Shown: positions 10,090 to 23,940 of the stretch, one piece after another
Numbering within the stretch: position 1 is the first letter of the stretch
How the letters are laid out: each line of letters starts with the position of its first letter
DNA from: Cyprinodon diabolis
Lineage: Eukaryota; Chordata; Actinopteri; Cyprinodontiformes; Cyprinodontidae
DNA length: 64,000 nt
NCBI GenBank assembly: GCA_030533445.1
Contig: CM060075.1
Coordinates: forward strand, 32,627,196 to 32,691,195
Direction of reading: 5' to 3'
Position numbers and translations under genes: made by a program
The notes under the pieces: model-generated
Database searches by the model: none
Seen by the model: the letters and a program-made list of their open reading frames with translations, nothing else
Told to the model about the DNA's origin: nothing

Positions 10090-13000
10090 TCAGCTGGATT
10101 TCTCATCAGTGATGCTAGATGATTAAATGTGCATGCTGGACTAATCCATTGTTTACCTCCTAAAACTATTGCACTGCAATGAAGAATTAATAAAGCTAAA
10201 GCTAAATATTGCTAAGGAAAGTGGCTTCAGCTAGTGTCAGGTCCACAATTATGGATTCTTAGAAATTTCCTGCACATACTTTGTCTTTTCCAGAGACAGC
10301 TATTTATCTTACTTTGACTTACTCCGATTTTGAGATCGAAGAGAAGGACTAAAGTCAGTACATGCAGATATAGTACCTCCAGGTTAAAGTTGGGAATGAA
10401 ACAACATTTTTTCCGACTATATTCAATGTTGCTTGATTGCTTTCCAGTAAAAATACATTTTTAGACACAGGGTTTGACCACAGGGGAATAAAAGACAATA
10501 TAATCCTTCTCAAATGGACCTTGCAACCCGACCTCCTCCCATTGTTCCTTTCAGCCCCAGAGCACATCCTAACCTTTTACAGGACACTCTTCCAATAATA
10601 AGAGAATAACCCGGGGACAGTCAAGACCCTTCTCAAAAACTTTCCAGTAGATATGCAAAAATAAATCTACCTTTGTCTTTGCTGTTCACTGTTCTATGTT
10701 TCTAATGCCTTTTGCACTTTAAATCATGTGTATACTATTGTATGTATACTGTTATATGAACATATAGACTAGTGTATAAGTCCGCCATCAACAAAGGACA
10801 CGATAATAAGCAACAGAAAGCTAATTTTGGACAGAAGAGAAACCCTAACATTGTGCCACTAGGAGCTGTTAGCAATCTCACCCATGTTGAGAACTATGCA
10901 ATTAAAAATTTAATTGAAGAGTTTATAAAATATTTTTCAGAGCCGCTATGAAAATATTGATTGGAACATTTTTTCAAAGTCAGAGGTACATTTTTCTCTA
11001 ATATAAAGCCAATCTCTTCAAAAGTTTCCCCAAAGTGAAGTAATAATCTTTTTCTTTTCAGAGAAAATAAGCTTTCCTAACCTCATGTTAGCAGCTTGAT
11101 ATGAATAGCCAATCAAACAACAATGACTGTAATCATATTAGTGTATAATCACAACACATGAGAATTAATAATATTAGTTATTTTCTTGTCACAAACCCAC
11201 AACAGGTAGAACTTTACATACAGAAAAAGTGAACACTTCAAGATGAAGTCAACAGCCTTCTACCAGAAATAACAGCTGTGGGGGTTTTGCTGATTGATGA
11301 TTGAAGTGGCGTTTAGCAGGCTGTCATCCAATCACGGCTGGTAGAGAATTTGCAGAGTGTGTAGTCAACCAACAGTTTTCATTTTGGGGTATACATGCAA
11401 AGGAAGAAACAGGTAGTCACAAAAAAGTCATGGCAAAAACAATGAAATGGCAGCCACAGTAAGGACAGTCATTGATGGGATATATATGAGTTTATATTGA
11501 CAGTTCTTCTCCTGCAGAACTTTACCTTATTGACTACTTATTGACTACGCAGAACAATTCAATTTCCCAATAGGTCATTACAGGAAAACACGTCAGTGCC
11601 TAAAATAAAGGCTCCTTTCTTTGCGGAGGTCTTGCATCAATATAGAGATTATTCTGCTTTTTGTACTTTAATCATTATTTTCATGTATAGGCTTATATAC
11701 AACTAAAAAAGTGGCTATTGATTCAATGGTGTTGTATATCTGTTGTCAATAACCCTACGCGCTTTTTTTCTCCATACACTTTACCCCCCATTAATAGTTC
11801 AGATGTTTATTGATTTTAGCTTTTAACAGACAAAGCTTTTAGTGGATTGTGACTGTATGTATTACAGCTATTTTTCTACCTTACGAAATAGAGAAATACT
11901 TTTATGACATGTCTAATACAAATTTTTTTGTTCAAATAATTTTCATATGTATTTTGCCTAAGGCTATGTAGGCGTACATACATCTCTCTCCACAATTATT
12001 GGTGACCCTGGTAAACATGTGTAAAAAGCCTTCAAATAAAGATATCTTTTTGCAGAACCAATACGTTTCTGAATTATTTCTGAATTATAACCCTTGATTT
12101 ATAAAAATGTAATACACCAGGTAAAAGTGGAAAAAAATTTTGTTATTTCACCTTTCCAATTCGTGATCCACCACATGTTCGTCATTGGATTGCAACAGAG
12201 AAAAAACACATCATTAATCCTTTACTCTCTGCTTTGCATAGTCCACTGGTTGTCGCCATAAGGGATTAAACACCAGATGCAGCACTGGGAGTTTACAAAC
12301 TGGTAGTTGGCAGTAGTTTTCTTTGACAAACATGGAATTTTCCTGGTAAAGCACATTCAAATGAAATTACTCTTAATTAAAAATTAAAAACACTTATAAT
12401 TTATTGAAAAGTATGTTATAATTTCATACTTAAAGTATTTTCAGGGGTTTGTATTCTGAATGTGACCGGACTTTTCCTTTAAAAAAGGAAAGCCCTGTCT
12501 ACTTAAAAAAAAACGCTTGCAAGAGCATGCATGAGCCTGTTTCTCCTCATGCACACACTGTTTAAAATATGCTCTTCTTATAGCTCATACATGCTTACTG
12601 TGTCCACAAACAGCGGGGAATATATAGTGGACTTTATAGCGAACTCAGTTAACTGACCGTTTGGACAAATGATAACTCAGCTTCCGCACGGTGCCTGCGT
12701 CATCTTTTGTATAAGTCGCAACTGTTGGGCAGTGACAGTTGGCCACTGTGACAGCAAATCCCATAGTGCTTTGCAAGGAGAGCTCTCCGCGCAAAGCATT
12801 CTGGGATATATCTGTCTAGACACTTTTTCTCTTACAACTGTTGACCATTTCCAAAGAACTGCGGTGAGAAAGCTGGGCTTCAATGACTGTCTGAAACTGT
12901 AGATCACCACAAATATACAGCTAAAAGTGCGCATGCACACAAAAACATAGCTAACTGAAAGAGCATGTAGGACGGCCTTATGTAAACATACCACCAGAAT

Positions 13001-16000
13001 GATTGACAATTAGGAAGACCAGTTATTGAGATGATCCACTCGGAAACAACATTATGTCCTCTATATCTTTAAGACGTAGAGATAAAAGCTAGAAATTCTT
13101 AAAAATGTTTTTTAAATAAATCTCAGAATAAATCAAGAATAGCACCAGCCCTCAAGTTTAAGTTCTATTTTTTTTAGCCTATTAAAGGTTACATACAGAA
13201 GTGGGTATTTTTGTATTTTATGCAATATTGCAGCTGTTAATATGCCTGATTAATTTGTAATAAATCAAAAGTAAAACAAAAGTAATGAATAATGGTGCCT
13301 ATTGTCCCTGATAGCTCTGGGCTCACTTAGGTTAAAGGCTGGAGAAAAATCGAAATGGCACCAACCACCTGCAGTACCTCCACTATGAAAGACCTCTATT
13401 TTAGATCTACTCACACTGCTTTAACAAAGTATGATACTAGGAAAGAAATTGTCTTACAGCACTAAAATGGAACCATTGTCTGCGTCATGTTGACCTTTTA
13501 TTGTTCTCAACCCAAAAAAACCCCCAACAGAAAATAAATAAAAGAATCTACAACATGTACTATGTCATATACAATGTTCAAAATAAAAGAGAAAACAGGT
13601 GCTGGGTAGATCAGGGATGATTTATCCAGCTACTGTACATGATGAGATTCCTGCACACAATAAAGCTAAGGCATGTTTAGTCATGCACACACCCTTCCCC
13701 CTCCGAATGTCAGAAGGCATTGATTGTGAGGTTCTGAGAAGAAGCCCACAGGCCCTTTCAGATTGTGTTTGCCTCAACAGTCAGATTTGGATCATATAAA
13801 AAACTGACAGTGGATTTAAAGGTCAGATCTAACCGTGTTGGCTTTCCTATGTGTGTTTGCATTTGTAAAAGACAGTGAAAGAGATATTTGGAAAGAGAGG
13901 ACAATGAGTTAGAAAAATTGCCGGTTGAAAAATTGTCAGATAAAAAAAAAATAGTTATTGATTTGGTACTCAGTTTTTAAAAATATATATACAAATAAAG
14001 ATATTTTGTTATTTAGCTTAAGTTTGCCTTGCATTAACAGTTGTTTTCTATACCTTCATTGTTGGATTTGTAAATAAATTCACAACCAAATGTTCTTCCT
14101 CACATAAATTCTTCATGCTATGAACATCATTGCTTATAGGGTTTGATTTGAGTGTGAGTGATTTGGAGGCTTCAGCATGCTGCAGGAAGTGCTCCAAAGC
14201 ATTTACAGATGGACCAAATGCACAAAAAAACCTTTTTTATTTTCTACTGAGAACAATGATCCTGATAATTTTCCAACACTTTCTCATTATAAAAGACAAA
14301 ACAGAGACAAAATGAAAATAGAAAATGTGGCTTTTGTGATATTCTCTTTTCAAATTTTTTTTGATTGTAGAGTTTTAAAACACATTGAAAACGTTAACGT
14401 GCAATGATCTGTCAGAGTATCCTACTATTGAAGAGGAGTTTTTCCTATCTCTGAGTAAAGATGAGTGATTGCTGCAAAGTCATCAACTTAGTGCAGTCTA
14501 AGTTCTATATGTATTGAACTGGGTTCTATAAATGAATTATTAATTTGCCCTCTTAGTCTTGAAAAAAGCTTTAAAGATTTTTTTAAGCATTTTCTGCTAA
14601 ATCTGCACTTTGCTAATTAATTGTCAATAGAGAATTGTGTTAAAAAAGGGAGGGCAAACAGACAAAAGTGAAATTTAGGGTTGACACAAGCTGAGGAAAA
14701 TGCAGATCCAAGCATTATCTACCATTGTAGATAAGGTTTAACTGTTTTTATACATTTTGCCACTTATTTTGACAGAAGGGTTTCAAAAAGTTATTTATAG
14801 TCAGCTATTGTCAAATCTTGTCTCATTAGGCACAAAGGAACGTGTTATCATTTTCCCAGTTTCCCAGCCTCATTTACAAATTACAATCTTTGGTGTCTTG
14901 TTGTCTCTTTTATCTGAACCAGTAACAGGACTGGACCTCACACTTACACACTGCTTATAATCTGTCTTCCATCATTAAGAGCTCCTGTCTGGCACATTTA
15001 ATCTCAGTCCACAGGCACTAATCCATCAGATGATGGATTACTCACTTGGGACACACACATGTATTATTACCACCATCTTTATTATGTGGGACAATGCCCT
15101 AACAGCAACCTCTGACCACATGACACCAGCTGAGACCATGAACAAAATAACTCACTTTCACATTTGCTTCAATGCAGCATATCTTCACATGATCAGACAT
15201 GCATTCGGCATGCAGGGATAACCTCTGAAAGGTCACAAACTAACACGCCGTTCTTTTATACAGACATATTCTTTAGTGCAGCCACTCGGGCACAAGCCAT
15301 GATTTTGTATCTGTTAATCTCTATTGGTTTTAGTAATAACAAAAACATGCTGACTGCTATCACATGTTGGAAGAAGCATGTTGTTGGGGATTATTTTGAT
15401 GCAGATGTCTGTGTGAGCTCCTTAATCACATGCAATCTGCAATTAAACGAACACTGGACATTGGTGTAATGTAATGTACCATCCGTCGGACCTGGTGCAG
15501 ATCTTGGTTATAATTGCATTTTCTTGACATGTGAAGTGGGCTTTGATCAGATAGTATTTTGGGTCAGCAACATGTTTACTTTTTCAGGCAAAGGCAAAGT
15601 CATGTTCTTGTATAGTTTTGCTTTAGATTTCTACTGTAGCAAAACGCCCCAACAGGAAAAACCTTTTAAAAAGATCAGCTGGATTTTAAACCAGAACCTT
15701 AGTCCTTTGCTTTATAACTTGTAAAACAGTGTTTATTTGGTGATTTTGTTTTTCCTAAAACTTATTTTTTCTTTAACTTCACAGATTTCTTGTATTGTGG
15801 CTTTTTAGTTGCACCAAACTAATCAACAATAATTTTATCAGAAAAAAAGGCCATCGTCAATCATGCACTAAAATTAAATTGGAATTTCTTTAGTAATCAG
15901 GAATTCTTCAGACATCAGAAGCTTACTGTGATTTATCCACATTTTTTGGATCAAGTTTTACCAACCTCATCCGTCTGTGATTCTGCCTGATCAAAGTAAT

Positions 16001-16814
16001 CAAAAATCACTTAAACACAACCTGCCTACCAACATAAAGTGGGCACAAGGGTCTAAAAAACAACATTATGCCCTGAATCTTTAAAAACATTTATAACAGA
16101 AGAAAGAAAAGGACAAATATCAGACTGCAAAAGGGTAACAGGTCATTTAAGCCTTAGGGACAGCAAAAAATACATACTGTAAAAAGAGTCATAGGGTGCC
16201 AATACAAATTTGCTTACCAAGGGCACATTAATGATACACCCAAGAGCTCATAACAGAACCAAGAACATTATCCAAAGTGTTGCACACCCCATTTATTTCA
16301 TTTAGAGTCAGTGTTCATGATTCATTAATATAAAGAAAAAGATAAGAAGCAGGAACTATGTGAACAAATTATGCAAAGTTTAGTGGAAGTTCTCTAAAGG
16401 TTTGTTTCATCTGGAGTAAAATAATGGCAGCATTTAAAACACCAACATCATACCAATAGTTGTGACGTTCATAGGATGGTGTTAGGTTGTTTTGGTTCAC
16501 AAGGACAACTTCCCCTAATTGATGGAACCATTAATTCTGCTCTCTGGCAGAATATTCTGAGGATAAATGAGCTGGTGACCTTATTCTCAAGTGCACTTTG
16601 ATCATGGAGCAAGGTAATGACTCTACCAGCAAGTCTAATTCTGAATGTAGAAGAACCAGCAAAGCCAACCGTTAAACTTGTCTCCTGGGATCCGTGGACA
16701 TGAGGCAGTATTTACCATGGGAAACAGTCAGACCACCAAGAAAATTTACAGGACAAACAACCATGCATACACTCACCCATACTTAAGGTAAATTAGAATA
16801 AGAACCTAATGATA
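10090..16814. other. 6.7 kb non-coding stretch
   Basis: AT-rich intergenic sequence. Open frames here (for example 12677-13009 minus, 15164-15469 plus) have no domain or composition support. Around 11990-12050 a segment beginning CCACAATTATTGGTGACC resembles, from memory, a common fish repeat remnant, but no boundaries are visible. No RNA gene was found. Confidence 0.45.
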
Positions 16815-17111
16815 CGGGGCTACATGGTAGAACAGTTTACAGTACTGGTTCCAGGTTCGATTCCCAGCCCAGGTTGTTTCTGCATGGAGTTTGGATGTTC
16901 TCCCTGTGCATGCTTGGTTTTTTCTGTGGGAACTTTCTATGGGCTTCCTCCCACAGTCCAAAGACATCACTGTTAGGTTAACTGGCTTCTCTAAATTATC
17001 CTTAGGTGTGAATGTGTGAGTGTACCCCGCATCTCATCCATAGACTGCCGGGGATAGACACTGGCCCCACTGCGACCCTGACGGAATAAGTGGGAGAAAA
17101 TGGATGAGCGG
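16815..17111 (+). mobile_element. tRNA-derived SINE (V-SINE / DANA-like)
   Basis: A tRNA-like head is followed by a perfect RNA polymerase III B box, GGTTCGATTCC, at 16854-16864. The A-box region (about 16820-16835) has decayed. The conserved central part follows: GCATGGAGTTTGGATGTTC, then CTCCCACAGTCCAAAGACAT and GTTAGGTTAACTGG, which matches the body of fish V-SINEs as remembered. The 3' end is a short tail reading GAGAAAATGGATGAGCGG. Many substitutions mark it as an old, inactive copy. Exact ends and target duplications are not clear. Confidence 0.6.
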
Positions 17112-18879
17112 ACATAATCATGTGTTTGAAGGTTGTGGAGAAGCTGGAGACCCTGGTGTGAGTGAATCTACCTATTCAAACTCCTCTCAGAAAATTGCTT
17201 AGTACAAAAGAGCAGAACTACCAGCTGTCATCTTCCAATGAGGTCAGTCTGTTTGTTAGAAATTGGGATTTTTTTAAAAGAAAAAAGCAAAAAAACATTC
17301 TGCATTTATACATATCTCATTCCGTTTTTTCATATGGACTAAATTTTTAGACACATTTTTACTTCTGCTTTTGCCTTTGAGATGCTTCAGGGGTGCCTAT
17401 AATACAACGTCTCTAGTCTTTAATTATACTTAGCTTTTGACTAGCTTAATCAAAAATAAAGCAATCACGTGACATAATTTTCAATTTGTTTTCTTTTGCC
17501 AAATAGTAATTAATCCTGCAAAAACTGTTGAATAACGCAAACATAAGGATTTTATTGAAATATGAAAAGCCTGAATTAAGATTATTTTTAATTGAAAAGA
17601 TCATAATTATATTTTGGCAGCTTTATAATACTTTAATTTTATGCATAGAAAAGAAAACGAAGAGACAAATGGAGAACTAACATAGCTGATGGGGGAGATG
17701 GAGAGATGCCAAGGAGTCTGCATTTGTCTGAGATCAGAGTATCATGTAATCATCCGTCTCAGTGTTCATTCATGTATGTGCACTTGGCATGGTTAATCGC
17801 TCTGATAGTGATAGCTCCTCAGTCTCCCTGTATTTCCCCCTCCTGTCTCTCCTCATCATTACTTTAGCTGGCTTATCAGCCTCCAGCTCAGCCCATCGGT
17901 CCACTTCTAAGCAGGTCACCGTCCACCCTCTCAGACAACCACCAACCAAAAGCAGACCCTACTTGCTCCATTATCTTTGAACACCACCAAAATGTCAAGC
18001 AGTGTTAATATCTGGTGTCCTTGACAGAAAACATAAGTGATTTGCCCCAGACAAGGCTTGCTCAATCAGACTTGAATCTACCGCAACTCCTTAAACCTAG
18101 CCAACGTGCTATGATGCATTTAACGATTTTGCATTGTCTCATTATGGTCAGATTTTTTTTTTCTTTGTGAGAGAACAGCAATGCAAAGGCAGAATAAAGA
18201 AAAAAAAGGATCATATAATAAAAATGTAGGGAACTTACTGTATACATCTCAGGGGAGGGGAAAGGACATGTAGTGTGGGCAAAATAATGGGCAAAGTCGT
18301 AAGTGATCAAATGAAGCAAGAGAAATGATTGTAGAAGGAACCTGTGAGGAACAAAGAAAACCAGTGAGCGTAGACCATTGATGGGTGGAGAAATGATGGC
18401 AAAATGAGTTAGTCAGTTATTTTGGGTTGCACTTCAGGCAAAGAGAGGAAGACCTCCCTGAAGGAATGTAGCTAAGACCTAGAAGACAATTGGCAATCTA
18501 ATAGAAGATAAGTCTACATGTATGAAGCACAAATTAAACAAAGAAAAATAATGAATTGTGAAAAAACAAAAGTGATGAGCATAACTGTGTATTTTAAGAA
18601 AGCATAATTTAAAGTGAAAAAATAGTCAACATGCTTCCACATAAGATAATCAAAGCACAGGAAATAGCTGTCTTACAGTGAGTTATATGTGAGTTGATTA
18701 CACTGACTAAAAACAACTTTAGCCAAAATCTGTGAAATGGAAAGCAAGAGAATCAGTTCAAACTGGCCGTTTGATCCATTTTTATCCTGAATTATCCTGC
18801 GTTGAGTATGTTTAGATGTTTAACAAAAGAAAACAAAACATCAATATATGAGACATTTGAACCTCATGGAACCTGCATT
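17112..18879. other. non-coding stretch, no feature recognised
   Basis: AT-rich DNA without domain-bearing frames. A Ser-rich frame at 17762-17980 has no support beyond being open. Confidence 0.45.
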
Positions 18880-19420
18880 TCTTGTTCTCGGAGGCCGGTG
18901 GTGAGAGAGGTTTTTAGTGTGTCATAGTGTTCCTGATTTCCTCATCATGGTCTGCCATTCAACCACTGAGTTTGTTCCCATCTGAACATTGTGCCTGAGC
19001 TCTCTGTTGAGTCCTGGAACCCCAGACCAGCCTGTTTCTCTGACTGGGCTTTGGATTCCTGGACCTCTTAACCTTCTGATCTGTTTCCCTGACCTGTCTT
19101 GGACTCATGCCTGCCCTCCGCAGGATCTGGTTCACTCTGGGCTGCGCCCACTGCATCTCCATGGCAGCCCTTCCACTGGATCCTACCGCGTTCTATGTAG
19201 GGGGACTGAACTGTCTAACCAGGTAAGTGACTCTCATAGATAATCATACTTCGACAGATTATCATGATCACTTATCTGTGTTTTTCTCCAAAAGCGTATC
19301 CTGTGATGGATGGTGCACAACTGCTGCCAATCTGCAGCTTATTATTGTTTTAATTAACGCATTTGAATGTTCCCACCAACTGTCTCGCCTCAAATTCTGG
19401 GTCTTACGTACTGCTTTATG
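18880..19420 (+). repeat. dispersed LTR-like repeat, copy 1
   Basis: Blocks of this segment recur in the same order and orientation at 36410-36915: GGTGGTGAGAG near the start, GTGTTCCTGATT, TCCTGGACCTCT, GGATCCTACC, and AACCAGGT followed by AGTGACTC. The two copies have diverged strongly, with indels. The 3' part of copy 2 has the look of an LTR U5 region. Neither copy has clear TG...CA ends, so only repeat status is claimed. Confidence 0.45.
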
Positions 19421-21560
19421 AGATTTGAGTGAAATATTCCTGTGAGTTTAAAGAGTCAAAACCTTTGAAATCAAGCTTGAATTTAGCACCTGTGGAAAGT
19501 AAAATAATCTGATGCTAGATTTATCCTGGTTAGCTGCTAACAGTTAACCATTCTTGTTACTCTCACAGTTCTTAGAAATAATTAACATGCTGTCAATCTG
19601 TCAATTGTTAATTTCTTTCCAGTGCTCTAACCAAATGCGTAAGAAAGCCCACTGTATCTTGTAGCTTGTATCAGTCCTGCTTTTGAACCCATTGAGAAAA
19701 TCCAGATTGCCAAGAACTCTTGGAGAGGTGTCTAAACCTTTTTTTTTTAAAAGAGAGCCTTAGTTTAGTTGCTTTCGACTTTACCCTTTTTAGTGTCTGC
19801 TCTAGTAGAATTATTTTTAGAATTCTCATTTTTTTTTTTTTTTTATATTATTTAAATTCTCATTATTAGGTCGTCTGTGCTGTCAGAGCTGTCCAGTTTC
19901 AACCAAACCAGCTTTCCACCATTCAGCAAACCACTAAACAGTTATATTTCTAGTAAGCTACAATTCTGGCGATTAACATGACTTTCCATGTAATAAAACA
20001 TGTCTTGCTTGAGTGATTTTGAAAGCATTTCTTCAATTTTGGCCCCAAAGAGCAGCATTGGAGTGGAGCCAAGATGGCAGATGGAAGCTTGTCTGCAGGG
20101 TTTGGATTCCTGCAGTATTTCTAAGACGGCAAACACAGACAACTGGGTGGAGGAAGATGCTACCATGACAAGGATGATGGTTTTCATTGTTCTCTGTTTT
20201 TTTTTTTTTTACTCTTTTCCCTTATGCAGTGTCCATTCATTGTGCAGTAATAGTTTTTATTTACCATTCAAGGTACCTACAGCAATGGTTATGCTGCATT
20301 GAGATAAAAAGGCAATTCAGAGACAAGATAACTGAAAATACATGTTTCTCATCTTCAGCTTTGGATAACATAACTCATTGCAATTTAAGCTGTAAAAACA
20401 AATAGCAATCAGTCACAGAGTAATGTCTTTTCCTTTAATCCCATAGAAAAACATATTGCTTTTATCGGAGCATGTTTAAGATGCTTTGATGCTGATAAGT
20501 TTGCATTTTGTTTTAGAAATAGCTTCTGTAACATATGAAAAAGAGGATTAAATAACCTCTCTTCGCCTCTTTGCTGTATCTGATTGAAAGGATGGAATTC
20601 TAGTTTGTGGCTTTAACCTTATCTGCAAATTTAGCCTGAGGCTGGTTGTACTGAACCATTTAATTTACAAAAAGATTATCCAAGCTGGATAAAAATACTG
20701 CTTAAGCTAGAGTATTAAAAAATACCTATTTTTTCCTCTCCTTTTTTTCTTTTATTATTAGCTTTCTGAGTCATGCATGGCATTTCTCCCCTTTTCCCCT
20801 GTAATTCTTACAATCCTTTAGTCCTTCCATCCTGTATGGAGTCTGATTATGCCTGACTCTCTCAGTTCGTCCCTTCTGACTGTCATCTCTCTGTATCTAG
20901 CTCTCTCCTAAAGCAGAATGTATACACCAGGTTGCCACAGCAACCGGAGGAGGCCACATGAGCTGGTGGATGAACAAAAGAGCCAGATACTCTGTTTTTC
21001 ACACCATGGAGAGAGAGAGAGTAAGAGTAAGAGAGAGATGGGAATGAATGATGTAGACGGAGGACAATCAGATTTGATTTTTCATAGGCGAGGGGGTTTG
21101 GTTTATGTGGAAAAACCTGGTGGAGTACTTGGTGGGGGGGGGGAGGGGGGGGGGGGGGGGAGGGATGGATGCTGAAGGTGAGAGGAGTTCATGAATGAAA
21201 TAGAAACAAAAGGAATATGGTGAGAAAAATATACCTGACAAACCCTCAACACTGGAATGGTTCAAATAAAATATCTATACTAGGGATAGACGGTCATAAT
21301 TAAAGGAGGGATTTTAGAATGATTATTACAAGCTAAAGAAGATTGGAAAGAACATGGTTTTAATGAAATAGTGGGAATATAAATAGAATATATTTATAGC
21401 AACACTGTTTAACTTTAATCCACTAGTGGTGCTAGACCTGTAAGTTCCAGGTTTACAAACTCTAAAAGCACACTGTATCACTGCGCTGTCACAAATCTAA
21501 ACAGGCATGTTGTGGAATCTGATAGCAGACAGCTTTGGAGTAGCAAACTGCCAGTGTTGG
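19421..21560. other. non-coding stretch
   Basis: AT-rich with several T homopolymers. No gene is supported. It ends in a purine-rich zone (about 21000-21170) with GA repeats and a long G run. Confidence 0.45.
21131..21164 (+). repeat. G-homopolymer tract, G-quadruplex candidate
   Basis: The segment is almost entirely G, broken only by single T or A bases, and is followed by AGGGATGG. At least four G runs of three or more occur within 35 bases, satisfying the simple G-quadruplex pattern on the plus strand. Length in a single assembly is unreliable. Confidence 0.6.
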
Positions 21561-21603
21561 TCCTTAGGCAGGACCCTTCATGCTAATGCCTACCTATTAC
21601 AAT

Positions 21604-21765
21604 GATGAGAGACAATGAAATTAATGACATGCCGGCTCAGACGTTGCCCGGCCAAACAAGGTCTGCGTCAGGTGCTGGGGAACGAGAGCACCTTGATGAA
21701 AAAAGGGCAACTGGTACAAGAAGGAAATGGCCAGATGCAAAGGATATGGGAGAACTGGACACTTC
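21604..21765 (+). pseudogene. R4/Dong-like LINE, N-terminal ORF fragment
   Basis: One frame reads NDMPAQTLPGQTRSASG, then ERE, then KWPDAKDMGELDT, and is broken at the TTAA insertion. The sequence continues after the insertion at 22289 with LVAQLSNIMA. The function of this region is not known. The link across the insertion is the main evidence that both flanks belong to one element. Confidence 0.6.
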
Positions 21766-22288
21766 TTAAAGCTACAGTGTGTAACTTTTAGCGACATCTA
21801 GCGGTCAGACTGCAGACTGCAGCAACATGAACATCTCCCCCCCATCGCTCCCCCCCCCCCCCAACAGTACAGCGAGCGTTACGGGACAAAATGTCTTCCA
21901 TGACGTCTGCATCACCTACCTTCTCAAGTGATGAGGTTTGTTTACATAGATAATTTTACAGATAGTATTTCATTAGTCTGTGTAGGGTGTAAATTTCATG
22001 TAGACTTAAGATAATAAATATACCCGTTATTTTTTCTACATCGTTGTGACATTTTGGCGATCTCGCAATCACTAGTTTGTTGGCTCTGCGCTGCTGTAGC
22101 GCAAAGATGTCTGCCTCCATGGCTGCGAGACCCGCTCCTATCTAATTATAAATAACGAATTCTAAGGCAACGCAAATATTAAGGTTAAGAGGCTGAGCTC
22201 GTAGATGATGATAAAATAACATAGTTATGTATAATATATTACATTTCTGACTGTATATCCCTGTAATTATTACACACTGTAGCTTTAA
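21766..22288. mobile_element. TTAA-flanked miniature element, 523 bp
   Basis: Both ends are TTAA: TTAAAGCTACAGTGTGTAA on the left and its exact inverse, TTACACACTGTAGCTTTAA, on the right, a 19-bp perfect terminal inverted repeat that includes the TTAA. The insertion splits the surrounding LINE after ...GAACTGGACACTTC, and the LINE resumes with CCTACAGTCC. TTAA target duplication is typical of piggyBac, so a piggyBac-like origin is likely but not proven. A C homopolymer occupies about 21850-21863. There is no coding. Confidence 0.75.
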
Positions 22289-23939
22289 CCTACAGTCCCC
22301 AATCACAGTGAAAAAACTAGTAGCTCAATTGTCCAACATCATGGCAACTGGTCTCACAACTTGAGATTGGCAATGTACAAAAGGACAGTTCTGGCAAGGG
22401 GGAACCAGGATCCCAGGTCAGACGGAAGCAAACACCAACCCCCCACAAGAGATTGGGTACAACGCCTCAATAAGCGCAATCATGCTGAACGAGGCAGCGA
22501 CTGACCCTAAAAAATAAGATTATGGCAAAAATGTCATCCAGGAAACCCCGAAGCCAGTTACAGAGACCAAATGAAGTACCATCAGAAAGTCTACTAGAAG
22601 ACAAGAATGCAGCTCTGCAAGATATTCCTACATCAACCATCACTGACACCAATGAGCTGATATACTGCACAGCAGCAGTTATCCAAAAAATGCTTGGCTG
22701 GAAGAACAACCATGTGATGAAATACCCACCATGGAAAAGAAGCTGGAGACTAATATAAAGGCAACATGGAGAGAAGTGAGTCAATCGACGAAGGCCCTAA
22801 AAGGTGCAATGAAAAATCAAGCACCTAACAGGTAAAGCCAGATGCCCATACTTGAAGCCCTGGAAACTGCCAAACAAACGCTCCAAGCCTTGGCCAGCCG
22901 CCAAAAGTGGTACAAGAGAGACAATAAAACCAGATGGATAAACTGGCTGTTTACATCTCAGCTAGCTAAAGTGTACGCTCAGTGGCAGGGGAGCAATAGC
23001 AGAACAGCCCCACCAAGGCTGGAAACTGAACGGTACTGGAAAGGCATTTTGAAGAAGGAGGCAGCAAACAACAGTGATTCACAGTGGTTTGTGGCTCTGT
23101 GAGAGGACCTCAGCAACCTCCCTGAACAGAATCCAGTCCCTATTACAGTGGCAGACATCCGAGAAAGAGTCTCAGGTATGAAAAACTGGACAGCACCAGG
23201 CTGCGACATGATACACGCCTACTGGCTTAAGAAACTCACGGCACTACATGAACGCCTGGCAGCACAAATAAACCAGCTGCTGAGAGATGGGAACCACCCT
23301 GAGTGGCTAAACAAAGGGCACACAATCCTGATCCTGAAGGATACCTCAAAGGGATCCAGTTATTGGCCAATAACCTGCCTCTCCACAATGTGGAAGCTCA
23401 TGTCTGGGATTATAGCGGCTAAGATATGCAGGCAGATTGATCACTACATGAGCACAGCTCAGGATGGAATCGGTAAAAATACTAGAGGTGCAGAACATCA
23501 GCTCCTAGTAGACAGAACAGTCACTCGAGACTGCAGAACTCAAAACACTTACCTAAGCACTGCCTGGATTGTTTACAAGAAAGCCTACAACTCAATGCCA
23601 TACACTTGGATCATTGAATGCATGGAGCTATACAACATCAACAGTACTATAAGAGCCTTCATTGCAAACTCAATGAGGTTGTGGAAAACCACCCTTGAGG
23701 CCAATGGCAAGACACTTGCACATGTCTCCATTAATTGTGGCATATACCAAGGAGATACACTGTCCACACTGCTGTTCTGCATAGGTCTGAACCCCCTCAG
23801 CCAAAATGACAGGCTATGGATTCTGACTTAGGAACAGGGCCACGATCAGTCACCTCTTCTACATGGATGAGATCAAGCTGTATGCTAAGAATGAGTGAGG
23901 CATCGACTCATTGATCCATACCACCCGACACAGATATCG
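22289..23939 (+). pseudogene. R4/Dong-like LINE reverse transcriptase region
   Basis: Translation in broken frames gives a LINE reverse transcriptase. WTAPGCDMIHAYWLKKL precedes the fingers, then ILILKDTSKG, YWPITCLSTMWKLMSGI, the motif A region WIVYKKAYNSMPYTWI (catalytic Asp replaced by Val), motif B GIYQGDTLSTLLFCIGLN, and the active-site box at 23860-23871, which reads YMDE instead of YMDD. A 227-codon open stretch covers 23148-23831. Stops at about 22758, 23102 and 23831 break the rest. Two of the catalytic aspartates are lost, so the enzyme is dead. It is interrupted at about 23940 by the L2 insertion. Confidence 0.7.
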
Positions 23940-23940
23940 T

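Noticed and set aside
11990..12050. Possible remnant of a common fish transposon (AATTATTGG-type end); a similar piece at about 35497
   Set aside because: Too short, with no boundary or second end, so not listed as an element.
12677..13009. 110-codon minus-strand open frame overlapping a plus-strand one
   Set aside because: No motif and no flanking gene structure.
16815..16890. tRNA gene
   Set aside because: The B box is good but the A box and cloverleaf are decayed, and the segment continues into a SINE body.
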